A stretch of DNA of 64,000 nucleotides from Membranipora membranacea (Eukaryota > Bryozoa > Gymnolaemata > Cheilostomatida > Membraniporidae), in NCBI GenBank assembly GCA_914767715.1, contig OU612066.1, positions 37,670,283 through 37,734,282 on the forward strand, given 5' to 3'. Made by a program: the position numbers and the translations under genes. Positions 24,706 through 36,355 of this stretch are shown here, one piece after another (the first letter of the stretch is position 1; each line of letters begins with the position of its first letter). Below the pieces are notes generated by a model. That model had not been told where the DNA came from, made no database searches, and was given only the letters and a program-made list of their open reading frames with translations.

Positions 24706-25139
24706 GCAGTTTTCTGAGTTCTGAGCCTATTTTCGGAGTTGCGTTCACTCTCTCTATTTGGGTTCTCTTTAGCACAGGCAGCATAGGAAAAGGTAGCTTG
24801 TCTTAAAAATGTGTGTTAAGACAGGCTAAGGAAAATGAAGCTGATATTGGCTTATCTTGAAAACCACATGCGTTGAAAACTCAAGGGGGCATGGGTAAGG
24901 AAATTATCTTTCTTTTTGGATGCTTAATTAATTCAATTTCGTAAATTTAAATTAATCAGCTTTCAAAGTTTTTAATGATGCAGGTTCTGAATCTAAAAGA
25001 GTTTTTAATATACAGTAGCTGGCTCTCCAGATAAAGCTATTTTGACAATTTTCTCCTATACGGCATTGCTTATGCAGTACCCAAAAAGGAGAGAGCACCA
25101 CTCCAAAGATAAGCTCAGATTTGTACTCGGAAAACCCTC
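24706..25139. mobile_element. TA-targeting-type MITE copy downstream of PDE12
   Basis: The left end (CAGTTTTCTGAG...TTCGGAGTTG, then GCATAGGAAAA) and the right end (TTTTCTCCTAT..GCATT, GGAGAGAGCACC, CTCGGAAAACCCTCTATAG) resemble the inverted termini of the element at 60655-61160. The copy is diverged and its ends are approximate. A partial relative lies at about 30050-30390 behind the duplicated exon 8. Confidence 0.5.
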
Positions 25140-25782
25140 TATAGTATTATATTCTATAATATGGTTTAACTAAACTCTAGCTTTTAGTTTATCTGCCATC
25201 ACCATTTATCTATTATAATGTGCTAACATCCACCTCAAAACATCATCAAATTACTATCAATGAGATGAGCAAGACAGGACTTTACCTGAAATCACAAATT
25301 TATAAAAGATTTTAATTTGATCAACCCGTGAGCTCAAATACTGTAGCTGAGCTGAGCTGGGGGGGATAAATCTAAGCTACCCCGCCTCATAGTCATGGTC
25401 ACTGCATCACACATACATTACAGCAAACACCGAATACCCACCCCGAGGCAAGGTAAGATATGCGATAAGCTTGTAGAGAAGTTTCCATATTCTAAGAAAA
25501 CATAGTAAGAAGTGGTATTTTAATATCTTAGATTATTTATGTGTCAGTTTTGTACCTAATATTCAGATTAATAATACAGATTACCCATGAATACATTGAT
25601 AATAATGCAAGCGCTGGTACTGTTACCCGCCACTTGAAATAGCTGGCCCAAGTTCAGACAGCGACACAAATTTGGCATTTCAAAGATTTTTTAAGTGACC
25701 TTCTAACCTAGAAATGTACCGCAATACAAAACACTAAGCTATCACTGATTAACTCATGTGACTTTATTATCTCCCCTGGCAG

Positions 25783-25922
25783 CTTCAGACTGATGTGTTA
25801 TTATATACTAGCTGAGGTTTATACAGACACACAATACTCCAGGGATGATCTGTTCGCTTACTGTCCCGATGAGTATCTAGATTACGACTACAGGAAACTA
25901 CTATTAGCTAAAGACATTCTGG
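25783..25922 (+). pseudogene. PDE12 pseudogene A, exon 2 copy
   Basis: This is a 140-base copy of PDE12 exon 2 with its acceptor (CCCCTGGCAG) and donor (GTGAGTGA), almost identical to 18605-18744. The conserved YNILAE motif reads YYILAE, so the active-site Asn codon of the YN(I/L) motif is lost. No exon 1 precedes it. The next PDE12-like exons on this strand are exon 7 and 8 relics at 29581-29882, so it cannot encode a working enzyme. Confidence 0.85.
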
Positions 25923-26318
25923 GTGAGTGATTTAATCACTGGTATCCTGTCACACGATCTGAGCTATATATGAATATATATGTGTGTGTAGTGTGTGAAA
26001 GATACAACAGCCCGCTCAGCAAAAAGTCGATACAAGACATAGGAGTAACAGCTTTTAAAAAGTGTATTGATTGACAAATAAGATAAGAATGATATGTAGA
26101 TCTTGGTCTGCGCTGAGAAATTCACCAAAATCATGATACAACATAACAAGGATTAATTTGTGACTGAAGAATATTGTACCCACCATATTCTACTTAACTT
26201 ATCTATGCCTGGCTGCATCCGATGGTCGGGGACTCTCCTGAGTCACTGTGACTTTCACTACATCTTTCCTGCTCAATCATATCCTGAATCATGTTACTTT
26301 GCTCTTCATTATCTAGTC

Positions 26319-26340
26319 TTAGGTTAGGTTAGGTTAGGTA
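26319..26340. repeat. Short TTAGG tandem run
   Basis: About four TTAGG units sit just downstream of the final TAA of F-box copy A. The motif resembles an arthropod-type telomere repeat, but four units are easily chance. Confidence 0.6.
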
Positions 26341-27729
26341 GAAGTACTGTCGTCCCGACGCCGCATATAATTGCTCCTGTTTGGTGTTGACAGTAATCCA
26401 ACAGTGAGAATTCCTTCTCATTTTAGATGGTGATGGAGAGCTGGCACTGCCTGATGTTCTGATGACTTTTTTCACGATTAACTCAGGATCTCTAGGATGA
26501 GATTTGTATATAAGGCTCGGTAATTTGTGGAGTTGAGCATATAGGGGAACACCTAGAAGTGTCTTCAACTTGGGAGCCCTTTTCATGATTTCATCAATCA
26601 GATTTTCAGGATTGGGGAATGTTTTCTTCTAAGATGTGTGTGGTAATAGGAGAAACTCCACAGCTTGTAATATTCGAACTATTGTCATAACATCATCCTC
26701 AGTGTAGCCCCTTCCTGAGGAAATATTTAGTACTTTGAGCTTTGGGCAGTACCCTACAAAGTCCTTGAGAGTGACAGCGTCTACCGACTCCATTTCGTTA
26801 CAAAGGGGAATGGATGATAAATCTAGTGCAACCAGGTTTGGGAATATTCTGAGAAGCCTGCATTCGTTATCAAGGTCATGATTCAATCTGAAATATTTAC
26901 ATGATACGCGTAAACTTTCCACTGTTGTCATAACGAGCTGATCGTCTCCCTCGGAAGTATGTGGAAACAAATCTGAGTGCGATGTCAGATCTAAATGTTT
27001 GAGCTTTTTATATCTGTTTTGTAGCTCAGATATAGACCTGATAGGGGTAGCAATCCTCTCTGCGTTGTAACAATGGAAGGCCAATATACCACATTTACTA
27101 CCTTTGTACCTGATATTCTTGTGTAAGCATTCACTCGACAGTGAGATATAACTGTATTCGTAATCTCTGACAGAGGGAAACTGCAGTCTTTCGATGGCAG
27201 ATGGGATATTGAAACCAGTATATACCTCTGGGCTTTTGTGGTAGACATGGAGCTGTGTCAAGCTGCCCATAGATGGGAGAATACTTTTCAGCATATCTAT
27301 CACGGATAGAGTGTAAAAGTTGTCTATGGAAATCACAACTATCAGGCATCTCACATTACTCAAACTTATATGAGATAATTGTGAGTGGTGATTTAACCTT
27401 TCCAGGGCTCTATTTACCAGCACGATTGTGTCTATGCAGTCCACCGAGGCACACATTCCTAGTGACTCACTCAAGGGCCGCTTCAGGTCAGAGAACCTCA
27501 CCACATTTATCTGACGCTGTTCGATGCTTTCTGCTGTCTGATTGTTGATTTCTGTCAGAGTAAGAGCAGCATTTCTCTAGAAAATTGGGTCATACAGTTT
27601 ATCCCTCATAGTTTTACATGTCAGAACTAAGTCAACAAGCTCTCGTTTCCCAATGAAGCTCACTATGTGCTGCAGTGTGTCTGCATTCAACTCAAGCAGC
27701 AATGTTTCCGATCTAGTTTTGTCAGCCAT
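26329..27729 (-). pseudogene. F-box/LRR protein, copy A, interrupted by two in-frame TAG codons
   Basis: A single frame of 467 codons runs from the ATG at 27729 (MADKTRSETLLLEL) to TAA at 26329. It is broken only by TAG at 27577-27579 (codon 51) and TAG at 26629-26631 (codon 367). Residues about 8-50 match the F-box pattern (LNADTLQHIVSFIG..ELVDLVLTCKTMRD..YDPIF), which binds SKP1 in SCF ubiquitin ligases. Leucine-rich repeats follow (LKHLDLTS, VESLRVSC, LVALDLSS, LKVLNISS), then a basic region. The paralogue at 31635-32930 has TGG (Trp, YDPIFWRN) where copy A has the first TAG. It is nested antisense between PDE12-like exons. It could be a young pseudogene, a read-through or edited gene, or an assembly error; the family call is firm, the coding status is not. 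Confidence 0.75.
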
Positions 27730-29580
27730 TTCAAATGTCATAAGTTCTCTACACTGCAGCTCTTGTTGACTATTGAATAATGCCGGACTTTTTCCTGTAA
27801 AACCTTCACTCCTGAACACAAATCTGACTAGATTGCCTTCGAATTGTCTTTGCACAAAAAAATAACACAAACAGCTGTTCAATATCTATTGATCTATGCC
27901 TTCAATATCTATTCTATTCTATTTATTTGATATCTATTGATTTTGTAGCAATTACAAAGCAAAAACACGATGCAATTGATAAAAATTGTGAACATACCTT
28001 GGGCCAAGCTTGAACAAACAGTCTCTGAACATTGCATGTTCTAAATTGGATACAGAGGGAGATTGAGGTTGTCAAAGTTCATAGCATCTCATCCCAGAAG
28101 CCTTCTCTGTGGTGGTCAATAAGATCAGAATTTCGATTCATTGACAATTTAACAATATCACATATTTGAATGACTGTTATCTTCACTGTAAGCAGTATCC
28201 ACACTCTATATAATATGTTCGCCGATTTTTTAAAATTTTTAGTATCGATCACAATAGGGATAAGATGATATCCTTCCCTGTAACCTTAACATCCCTGTGG
28301 CCAATTTCTTGTCAACTTTGTTCTCGAAAAGGGCTGCAATACCTTAAAACTGACTCTGATTTTTGAAATTTTCTTGGGGGAGATCCCCCATACCTCCCGA
28401 TTTTGAGAAAAAATGGGAGAATAAAACTTTATATGTAAAATTACACCTCTGCACTCATTTTAGAAAAAATTAAGCTGACCTGCTGTCAGTAATTAGTACT
28501 GGTTTATTTGAATTCATTACACAAAGTTACTATATCACATTGAAGTTGTGTCAAGCTTATGGTTATGATACCAACGTTGTCCAATTTTGACGTTTTATAT
28601 ATCGTTGGAAAGCTATTCGAACACTGATTCTGAAATTATCGGTTTCAGCATGATGTCATGTCATGGCGTTGTGCTATTTTGATAAAAGGCAGGATAATTG
28701 TCAATGAGGATTTTTTAGGACGATGTGGTGCAGATACTATGGTTCATATCGGACTTTCAACTGCATAATGTTTACAAGACGCCTCTGAAGCACCTATGAG
28801 GGGCAATTTCTGAATCCTGTAGCATTGCGCACCAGAGGAAAAAAAATCATCTTTTTATCATTGGTTATTAGCTAATTTAGGTTGCTTTGGTTAAATGGAT
28901 GAGGATCCAATGTGATGCATGTCACATACAGAAAAGACAGGTTATTAACTTCGGGAAGACCCTATGCTACATGTCATGTCATGACTAGTAAAAGGCATCG
29001 ATATCAATAATATTAGGAGTTGCCCTCTCTGTCAGAAAGCTTATAATTATAATATTTTAATACCAGCTTAGACGACTTTTTGGGGAAATAGTAGAGTTGA
29101 TACAAGCTGTTTGGTGATATTCATGTATTAGCAGAGATGTATAGAACAATGGTACACAGTGATTTTGTATATATGTCCCAAAAATCATAAATACTGAAAT
29201 AATTCAACTAGATGTGTGTTTCCCAAACTGACTAAAACACTGTTTTGAGCACAGGTGTTCTGAGTGTCAACAAAAACGATAATTTGGAGAAAATCTACAT
29301 CTATTTTTAAATGCAACTGAAAAGACACAGACCTGTCGATTTATTATACAGATTTTTAATCTCAGTTCTACTCAAAATATCTGTTATACTGCACCTGTGT
29401 CCGTGTGAATTCCTCCTGCAAATACTTAAGTCATACTGGAAGGGAGGGTGGACGGTATATCCCATATATATCTATATATATTACGGTGAGGATAATTCCT
29501 TGCATTTCTGTCCGTTCCTGACTGACAATTACGTTTGAGGTTGTAAGTTTTATTATTCATGTACTCCCTTTTATTTGTAG

Positions 29581-29882
29581 ACTCATAAAGTATCATCACT
29601 TATTAGTGGAGACTTTAGCTGTGAGCCATCTGGGCCAGCTGTACAGTACATACTCAATAGACATATAGATAAACATGACTCTATATGGTCTAAAGGTAAG
29701 ATTAACCTAGACCACAACTTTATGGTTGTCTGTTGCATCGGCAGCAGGAGCTTGGGATTATTAAAATGCTTCTTTTGGTATATATATATACCAAAAGAAG
29801 CATTTTAGGAGGCGGAATTCCCAGTAAATACTTCCCTTCTGACCATTTACCCCTCATATGTGAACTAACCTGGAAATCATAA
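29581..29882 (+). pseudogene. PDE12 pseudogene A, exon 7 copy and truncated exon 8
   Basis: 29581-29695 copies PDE12 exon 7 with acceptor and GTAAGAT donor, but CGDFNCEP has become SGDFSCEP, removing the catalytic Asn. Upstream sequence (from about 29210) still matches PDE12 intron 6. 29808-29882 copies only the last part of exon 8 (GGGIPSKYFPSDHLPLICELTW then a stop). A perfect 46-bp palindrome at 29762-29807 sits exactly where intron 7 and the 5' part of exon 8 are missing. Confidence 0.85.
29762..29807. repeat. Perfect 46-bp palindrome at a deletion junction
   Basis: TAAAATGCTTCTTTTGG, a GTATATATATATAC centre, and CCAAAAGAAGCATTTTA form an exact palindrome without a loop. The left half resembles PDE12 intron 7 (compare GCTTTGTTTGGTATATATAA near 24000). 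The right half is its inverted copy and abuts exon 8 sequence. Confidence 0.9.
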
Positions 29883-30736
29883 GTCTTCACATAAAGTTCT
29901 AGGATTATCTTTTTAAATGAACGTAAATTATGAACACTTTGTTATCAAAGAGTTGGTACAAATTGCACTACTCAGGTGTATAATATTACAGTCTGTGATA
30001 CAGCATTTAAAAGGATAGCTCTAGTACCTAATTTCAGAGATGCCCTGTGTATATTGGGGACTTATCTTGAAAACTATTTGTTATAGGAAAAAATTTAGTT
30101 TTAACGCGGAATCTGCATTATTGAAAACTCATAGGGACGTGGCTTATGGAATATTTTTCCTATTTGGATGCTCATTCATTTCAACTGCTGACTATTTTTT
30201 TGACCGTTTTTCTGGAGTGTTTTATGGAGAATATCACTAAAATTGAGAAAGAGTTTTTAATAAACATTCGCCAGATAACCAGATAAAGCCATTTTGACAA
30301 TTTTCTCCTATGCCGCACCGCTTAATGGGAGAGTATCACTCTCCAGGGATAAGCTCAAATTCACACTCTGAAAACTGTCTAATGAAAAATTCTTCCTCAG
30401 TACCTTAGATTATTCAAGGATTATTTATTGTAGCAAGGATTATTATCCTTAGATTATTTATGTGTCAGTTTTGTTCCAAATATTCACATCCTTATTATTC
30501 AGGTGAGATACTACAGATTACCCATAAATACATTGAGAGTAACACAACACAACCGCTGGTGCTGTTACACCTCCGCTCAAAATAGCTAGTCCAAATTCAG
30601 ATAGTGACATGGTTTAGGTACTTCAAAGATTTCCAAGTGCCCCTTAATACATACTTCTAACCTAGAAATGTGCTTCAATAAAGAAAAAAACTAAACTAAT
30701 GTTGAGTTTGAATGACTTTATTATCTCCCCTGGCAG

Positions 30737-30876
30737 CTTCAGACTGATGTGTTATAATATGCTAGCTGAGGTTTATACAGACACACAGTAATCCAGGGAT
30801 GATCTGTTCGCTTACTGTCCCGATGAGTATCTAGATTACGACTACAGGAAACTACTATTAGCTAAAGACATTCTGG
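30737..30876 (+). pseudogene. PDE12 pseudogene B, exon 2 copy
   Basis: This is a second 140-base copy of exon 2 with intact acceptor and donor. The Asn of YNILAE is kept. Base changes turn ACACAATACTCC into ACACAGTAATCC, putting an in-frame TAA at 30789-30791. F-box copy B follows on the other strand, as F-box copy A follows pseudogene A, so both copies share an ancestor that already held the nested gene. Confidence 0.85.
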
Positions 30877-31634
30877 GTGAGTGATTTAATCACTGGTATC
30901 CGTTCACATGATCAGAGCTATTATATATACATGTAAGGATACCATAGACTATGAGTACAGTAATTAATAATTTGTTGGACCACAAAAAATTGGGTGGGAC
31001 ATGATGAGTAACAACTCAGAAAAAATACATAGTTGGAACTAGAAGAATACAAGTTAAAAATGTTTTTGTATGTGGAAAATTGTGACCTGTTCAGAGAAAT
31101 CCAAACAAAAAATTATGAACATATATGGATTGATTTGTGAGTGAGTAAATTTGTAACCAACAGATTGTACTTAATTTATCTGGTAGCAAGAACACACCCA
31201 ACAGGTTGTTAGCAGCTCATACTTGGGAGGGCAACTGTCTCATCGATCATTGATTCATTTGTAGAAGAACTGACGGATATACTGTTATGATGTTTACTGA
31301 CTGATGTTGATGCTGAAGACAACTACTAACTAGCCTACAGATATCAGATACCATACTTACTGCTTATATTGCATATACGTAAATATATATATATATACAC
31401 TAATTATATATACTGCTATAAATTTGTTGTCACATAATTTCACAAACTGCCATATAATTGTGATCTATATAATTTGGCTGGTACCTAGATTGTTGCTTTT
31501 CCCCCAGAGTGAATCACAAACTATCGGCACAATATATGACGATCAGTCTCCCTTCTGTATGTTCTTGCTCTAGTATGATATGTTGAGGTTTGTACCACCG
31601 TAGCAAGTCATCGATTGTAGTCTCATACACTTTG

Positions 31635-31844
31635 CTATAACTTGTCAAAACCAAAAAATCTAGTAATCTTCACCAGTGTCACAGTAATGAGCAAAACGAT
31701 AGCTGCCATCACACCCTGGTAGTAGCCAACTTCATCATCAGTGTCATAGTAGGGATCATAGTCGCCCTCTCCTGACTCATTATTACTTTTACTATCACTC
31801 TTCTGCTCAGTCATATCATGGCAACCTAGAGTCAATTTCTGCAC
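31635..31844 (-). CDS. Tail exon of F-box copy B: acidic linker plus C-terminal TM segment
   Basis: The frame encodes MTEQKSDSKSNNESGEGDYD, then acidic YDPYYDTDDE, then a single hydrophobic segment (GVMAAIVLLITVTLVKI) and a short basic end (TRFFGFDKL). That is tail-anchor geometry. Copy A keeps a diverged relic of the same start (MIEQERCSESHSDSGES, about 26200-26290) without the TM part. I infer that the ancestral F-box/LRR protein ended in a membrane anchor. Here it sits behind a deleted LRR region and a frameshift, so it is probably not expressed as part of an F-box protein. Confidence 0.45.
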   Translation of the reverse strand: MQKLTLGCHDMTEQKSDSKSNNESGEGDYDPYYDTDDEVGYYQGVMAAIVLLITVTLVKITRFFGFDKL

Positions 31845-31899
31845 ACATTCAAACGCTCCACTTCATTAAATCAATTGTCTAAGGTAAGTTATTGAGCTC

Positions 31900-32930
31900 T
31901 CTGGACCATACAAGAGTGAGATATCAGTGTTGGTGGTGGAGCCCTGCCACTTCCTGATGGTCTATACTAGGATTCCTTGAAATCCTTGGTCTATAGATAC
32001 TTTTTTGATGATAGAATCTGGATTTGTTGTCAGGAAGTAGGTAACCAAAATCTACAGTCAGTATTAGGGGAATAATTAAAGCCCCGTGCATAGTTAAATT
32101 TCACTGTTAAGGAATACAGCTAAACTAATGTGAAAGAGAATATTTGACCTTGACTTAGTCTAATATTTACACGGGGCAGGACATTTTTGCTGACCAATGA
32201 GAAAGGGGAATTCTGAGCCTCCTGATTGGTCTACCATATAAACAAATAAGAGTTGCCTACCTCCTTGTTGGGGTGGGATAACTCAGACCTCCTGTCTCAG
32301 TAATAATTTGAAACCCATCAAAAGATTTGGAGGAGGTTTTTCAGACTTTCGACACATATAACTGTTATAGTAATCATTGACAGAGGGTAATAACTGCGGG
32401 TATATTGACGACAGATGGTCAATGTATTTAGTGGATACCTCTTGGTTTTTGGGGAAGACATGGAATCGAGTCAAGTTGCCCATAGACGGGAGAATACTCT
32501 TTAGCATTTCTATAGCGAATAGAGTTGGATAGTAGTCTATGGAAATCACAACTATCAGGTACATGTGCATAAGATTAATGTGTGAGGTGATTATATAGAC
32601 TGCTTAGGGCATTATTTACCAGCACGATTGTGTCTATGCAGTCCACAGAAGCACACCTTGCTAGTGACTTGCTCAACGGCAGCCATGGGTTAGAGAACCT
32701 GACCACATTTATCTGACGCTGTTTGAAGCTTACTACTGTCCGATCAATTATTTCTGTCAGAGTTGGAGCACATTTCTCCAGAATATTGGGTCATACAGTT
32801 TATCCCTCATAGTTTTACATGTCAGAGCTAAGTTAGCAAGCTCTTGTTTCCCAATAAAGCTGATTATGTGCAGCAGTGTGTCTGCATTCAACTCAAGCAG
32901 CAATGTTTCAGATCTAGATTCCTCTGCCAT
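31900..32930 (-). pseudogene. F-box/LRR protein, copy B, frameshifted and internally deleted
   Basis: The ATG at 32930 opens MAEESRSETLLLEL, and an intact F-box core follows to YDPIFWRN. A one-base deletion just after WRN (near 32780) then shifts the frame to a stop. Homology to copy A resumes out of frame (QINVVRFSN; the LRR part KSILPSMGNLTRFHVF at 32283-32570) and again near 31950-31990, with most LRRs missing. It is a dead copy, useful as the outgroup that shows Trp at copy A's first stop. Confidence 0.75.
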
Positions 32931-33284
32931 TTTTAATATGTTGCAAGCTCTCTTTGCGGCAGCTCCTTAATCTTGTTGACTATTAATGCCGGAGTTTCTC
33001 CTGTTGAACCTCCACACCTGATCACAAATATGACTAAATTGTCTTTGCGCAAATATTAACTCACAAAAATCCTGTTCAAAACCTATCGATCAAGACTATT
33101 ACAATACAAACACAAAAATACTAACAATTAAATTGTGAAAGTTATTTCAGCGATTAACTGTAAACTGCCTTCTCATGTGCTAAAGCTTAGCCTTGTCACA
33201 AACGACCACTTTTTTGTTGGTGCAAAAAAAATGGCAGCAAAAGCTAGCTAGACACAGAAATAATGTAAGAGTCAATTTTGGTCA

Positions 33285-33527
33285 ATGATGGATTCAGTGA
33301 CCCTCGTTGAGCCCTTCCACCCAGACAATGACATGTTACAGCTGGTTAAAAAGCAATTTTTCTTTTTGCTGAGCTCTCTATCCTACAGAAAATTGTATGA
33401 CCTATCAACTCACCACAAACAACTGATTGATGGTCCCATAGGCATACCTGACTTCAAGAGACCTGGACCCTGTATAATATCTAGATTCTGGGAAATTATC
33501 CCTCCTATCATCATAGCAACACGTTAA
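33285..33527 (+). CDS. Possible 80-aa ORF, unknown
   Basis: The ATG at 33285 opens MMDSVTLVEPFHPDNDMLQL followed by a hydrophobic/basic stretch (KKQFFFLLSSLSYRKLYDL) and a proline-rich end. It lies head-to-head with F-box copy B and 43 bases before the duplicated PDE12 exon 3. There are no motifs I recognise. It may be an unrelated small gene, an exon fragment or chance. Confidence 0.25.
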   Translation: MMDSVTLVEPFHPDNDMLQLVKKQFFFLLSSLSYRKLYDLSTHHKQLIDGPIGIPDFKRPGPCIISRFWEIIPPIIIATR

Positions 33528-33569
33528 TACACCTGATTGTATTACCATGTCAGTGATTTATTGTTATAG

Positions 33570-34857
33570 GTTATAACTCTGATATAGTTTGCTTACAGAA
33601 GTAGATAAGAAACATTTCAACAATTACTTCCAGCCTTTACTGAGCACATATGGGTATCAATCGTCCATGTATGCCAAGCAGCACCAGAGGCTGCCTGCTA
33701 ACTTCAGTATACAAGATTACGCAGCCACCAGAGGTAAGTATATGACTGTGCAGATTCAGCCAGCCGGTAGATCTAAAGGCTCTCTGAGTCACAGTCCAGT
33801 TAACCAGACAATAGGCATTAAAGAGACTGTAGATATAGCATATGTGCCAGTAACCTTGTAGCCCGGGTTGTAAGTGACTGATCCGAAAGAACGTAGACAG
33901 TATGTAATGCCCAGACAGGATGTTGTGACTGAGAGGACAACTCTGAATTAGCCACAAACATAATTCAGTTTTCGCATTCCCAAGACATGGTGTAAACCTT
34001 AACCTTGAAAATGTCCTGAAAGCATTACTCTGACTGATAGCAAAACAATCACTCAATTCTACCCAAGGCATCACAAGTCTTTGAGCCAGTCATTTGAGAA
34101 ATTTCACGATCCCTTTTTATCACCTCATTTTCCTTCGACCCTGGTACTGATTGATTGATTGTATTGCTATCACAAACTATAAAATTTGCGAGAAAAACGT
34201 TGCTGGTACACTCTGCTTATAAAAAAAAAGAAGTTGCCTTGGTTGTAAAAATAAGGTTAAAAATAGTATTATAATCTCTGCTATATGAAAATATATGTTT
34301 TATTTTGAAGTTACCCATAAGAATGAGGAAAATGTATCAGGTTCAACAACTCAGTCTGTATCACATGATCAGTCAGGTGACCGGTCTTATTAGATCAATT
34401 TGTTGTCAACAGAATAGAACAGAAAATAGATGTGATGACATGGATTGATTGAATGCTATTATTTATATCTGTCAAACTCACTCAATACATATTTGTGTAA
34501 GTCATGAACTTAATTTAACCATGTTTTATCAATTATTAATATTCTTGATAATTATTTTAAGCTAAATTATTTATTCACATTCTAGCAGATATTCAGTTAT
34601 TGGTGAATTTGATAGCAAAAGAAAGAAACTCTTTCCTCATGATTTCAGATGGCAACATTTCGGTGAGTGTTTTGGATTTGCGACCCGACAGTTTTGTTAT
34701 TTGATATTTATGCTATGAAAAGGATCACTTATATGTCGAGTCAGTCGCACCTCTACCTAAAGAGTCACAGCTCTTGGCTGAAGGAGGCGAAATTCCCAGT
34801 TAATACTTCCCTTCTGACCATCTACCCCTCGTATGTGAATTAACATGGAAATCATAA
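33570..34857 (+). pseudogene. PDE12 pseudogene B, exon 3, 4 and 8 relics
   Basis: 33570-33733 copies exon 3 but lacks one base inside the LQEVD codons (CTACAAGAAG became TTACAGAAG), which shifts the frame at the catalytic Glu. 34311-34391 is the start of exon 4 (VTHKNEE), then diverges. 34649-34857 is exon 8 with an internal deletion and a TAA where SKYFPSD should be. Exons 5-7 are absent. The copy cannot be functional. Confidence 0.85.
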
Positions 34858-36355
34858 GTCAAATGAAGAATTTTAATATTGTTTAACCTCATCATTAATG
34901 ATACAAAACATAGGTAAATTATCAGCATAAGCATAAAATAAGATTAATATGGGTATTTATGAGTACCAGTTAAAACTTTCAATAACTAGAAGCACTTCCC
35001 TTCTCTGCCAGTGTATGATATAGCAGTCTTCTGGTGGCAGATGGTCACATACTGCTCATAATTCTTCATTATTATGTCGACATCAGGGGGTAAATAACAA
35101 GTTATAGCCGTACTTACATCCCAAATCTCCACAACGCAACCACCTTGAGACCACCCACAATTCACGCAATGTAATCAACCCGTTAAACATAATAAATTAT
35201 ACATCTTCTGATAATAATGATAAGATATTCATAACTAAAATAAAACTTTAATCAAATTGATATGAATATTTAAGTCTTTGTAGCTTGAGTAGCTGAAGAT
35301 GGCCTTGTATAACTGAATATAGCTGTGGTGTGTGAACCAAACAGATAACTAATATTCTGAGTTTCTTCATCTTCTTTTCAACATGGCTGCTTAAAACCGT
35401 TCTATTATCTGGTACTTGGTGTGTCCCTTCATAAGTCAAAATTACTATAGATAGCGTTCTACATTGTAAGCACACCAGGTATGAAATAAATGAGGCAGAG
35501 ATCTAAGCCATCCTAGAATCATACATAGCAGCGTTCAGCTAAGGATCGAGCATGATTGCCCTGTAAATATTTTGCACATAAATGCAATCAGGCAAGACTA
35601 TTGCCGATAACACAATTTTATAAGAGCTTCAATTTCCGTGTTTGTGAGAACTTTTGTTTTAGTTTGCACAATAATACATGGTCAATAGTATAATTGCGTC
35701 AGACACTAAATATTGCTGCTCAGGCATCAATACTATCACGCACAAAGTGCGCCACTTATAACAGTGCGGATTCATTAGGAAGTCCAGCTAGCTAGGTGAG
35801 AGAAACTTTAAGGTCATTATGAATTAAGATATTGTTAGTCTCTTAATAACTTTACCACACATACATGAGTAACAGCTGCAGCAGAAAATCCATCCTAGGC
35901 AAGGTTTTACTTTTAAATTCATATTTATGGTGGATTAATAAAAGGGGAATTTTCTGATACTTCACAGAGCTTTTCTGTCATGAGGTTATTCAGATTGTTG
36001 AACAGAGATTATTTTGCACATCATAGCTGAGATAACTGGTCCAAAACTTGAAGAAGCTGCAGGATTAATTGACTTTTAAAGAATTTAAAAAGACTGTGAT
36101 ATGGATATTTATCCTCAGGACCTGACAGAAAGTCTTTTGTGTGGAGACTCAGGCAATGTGTTCATCTAAAGTTAATATCAAAACAAAATCACCAACATTT
36201 CAGTAATAATTTGAAAAGCCAAATCACAAGCATTTCAGAATTATTTGTTTATCATATATTTTTACGAAATGACGATTATTGTATTTCAGGCGGGAAACTG
36301 CTATCATTATAAGTCGCTCTCTAAGATCACTGAGGATATAGTTAGTATCACATAG
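34858..36355. other. Intergenic stretch before the LamG-domain gene
   Basis: No frame with splice signals or family motifs was found. AT-rich unique sequence. The promoter of the LamG gene should lie here. Confidence 0.5.

Noticed and set aside
26319-26340. TTAGG run as an internal telomere or chromosome-fusion scar
   Set aside because: Only about four units; far too short to claim.
33637-34074. 145-residue minus-strand frame
   Set aside because: Antisense shadow of the duplicated PDE12 exon 3 and flanking intron.
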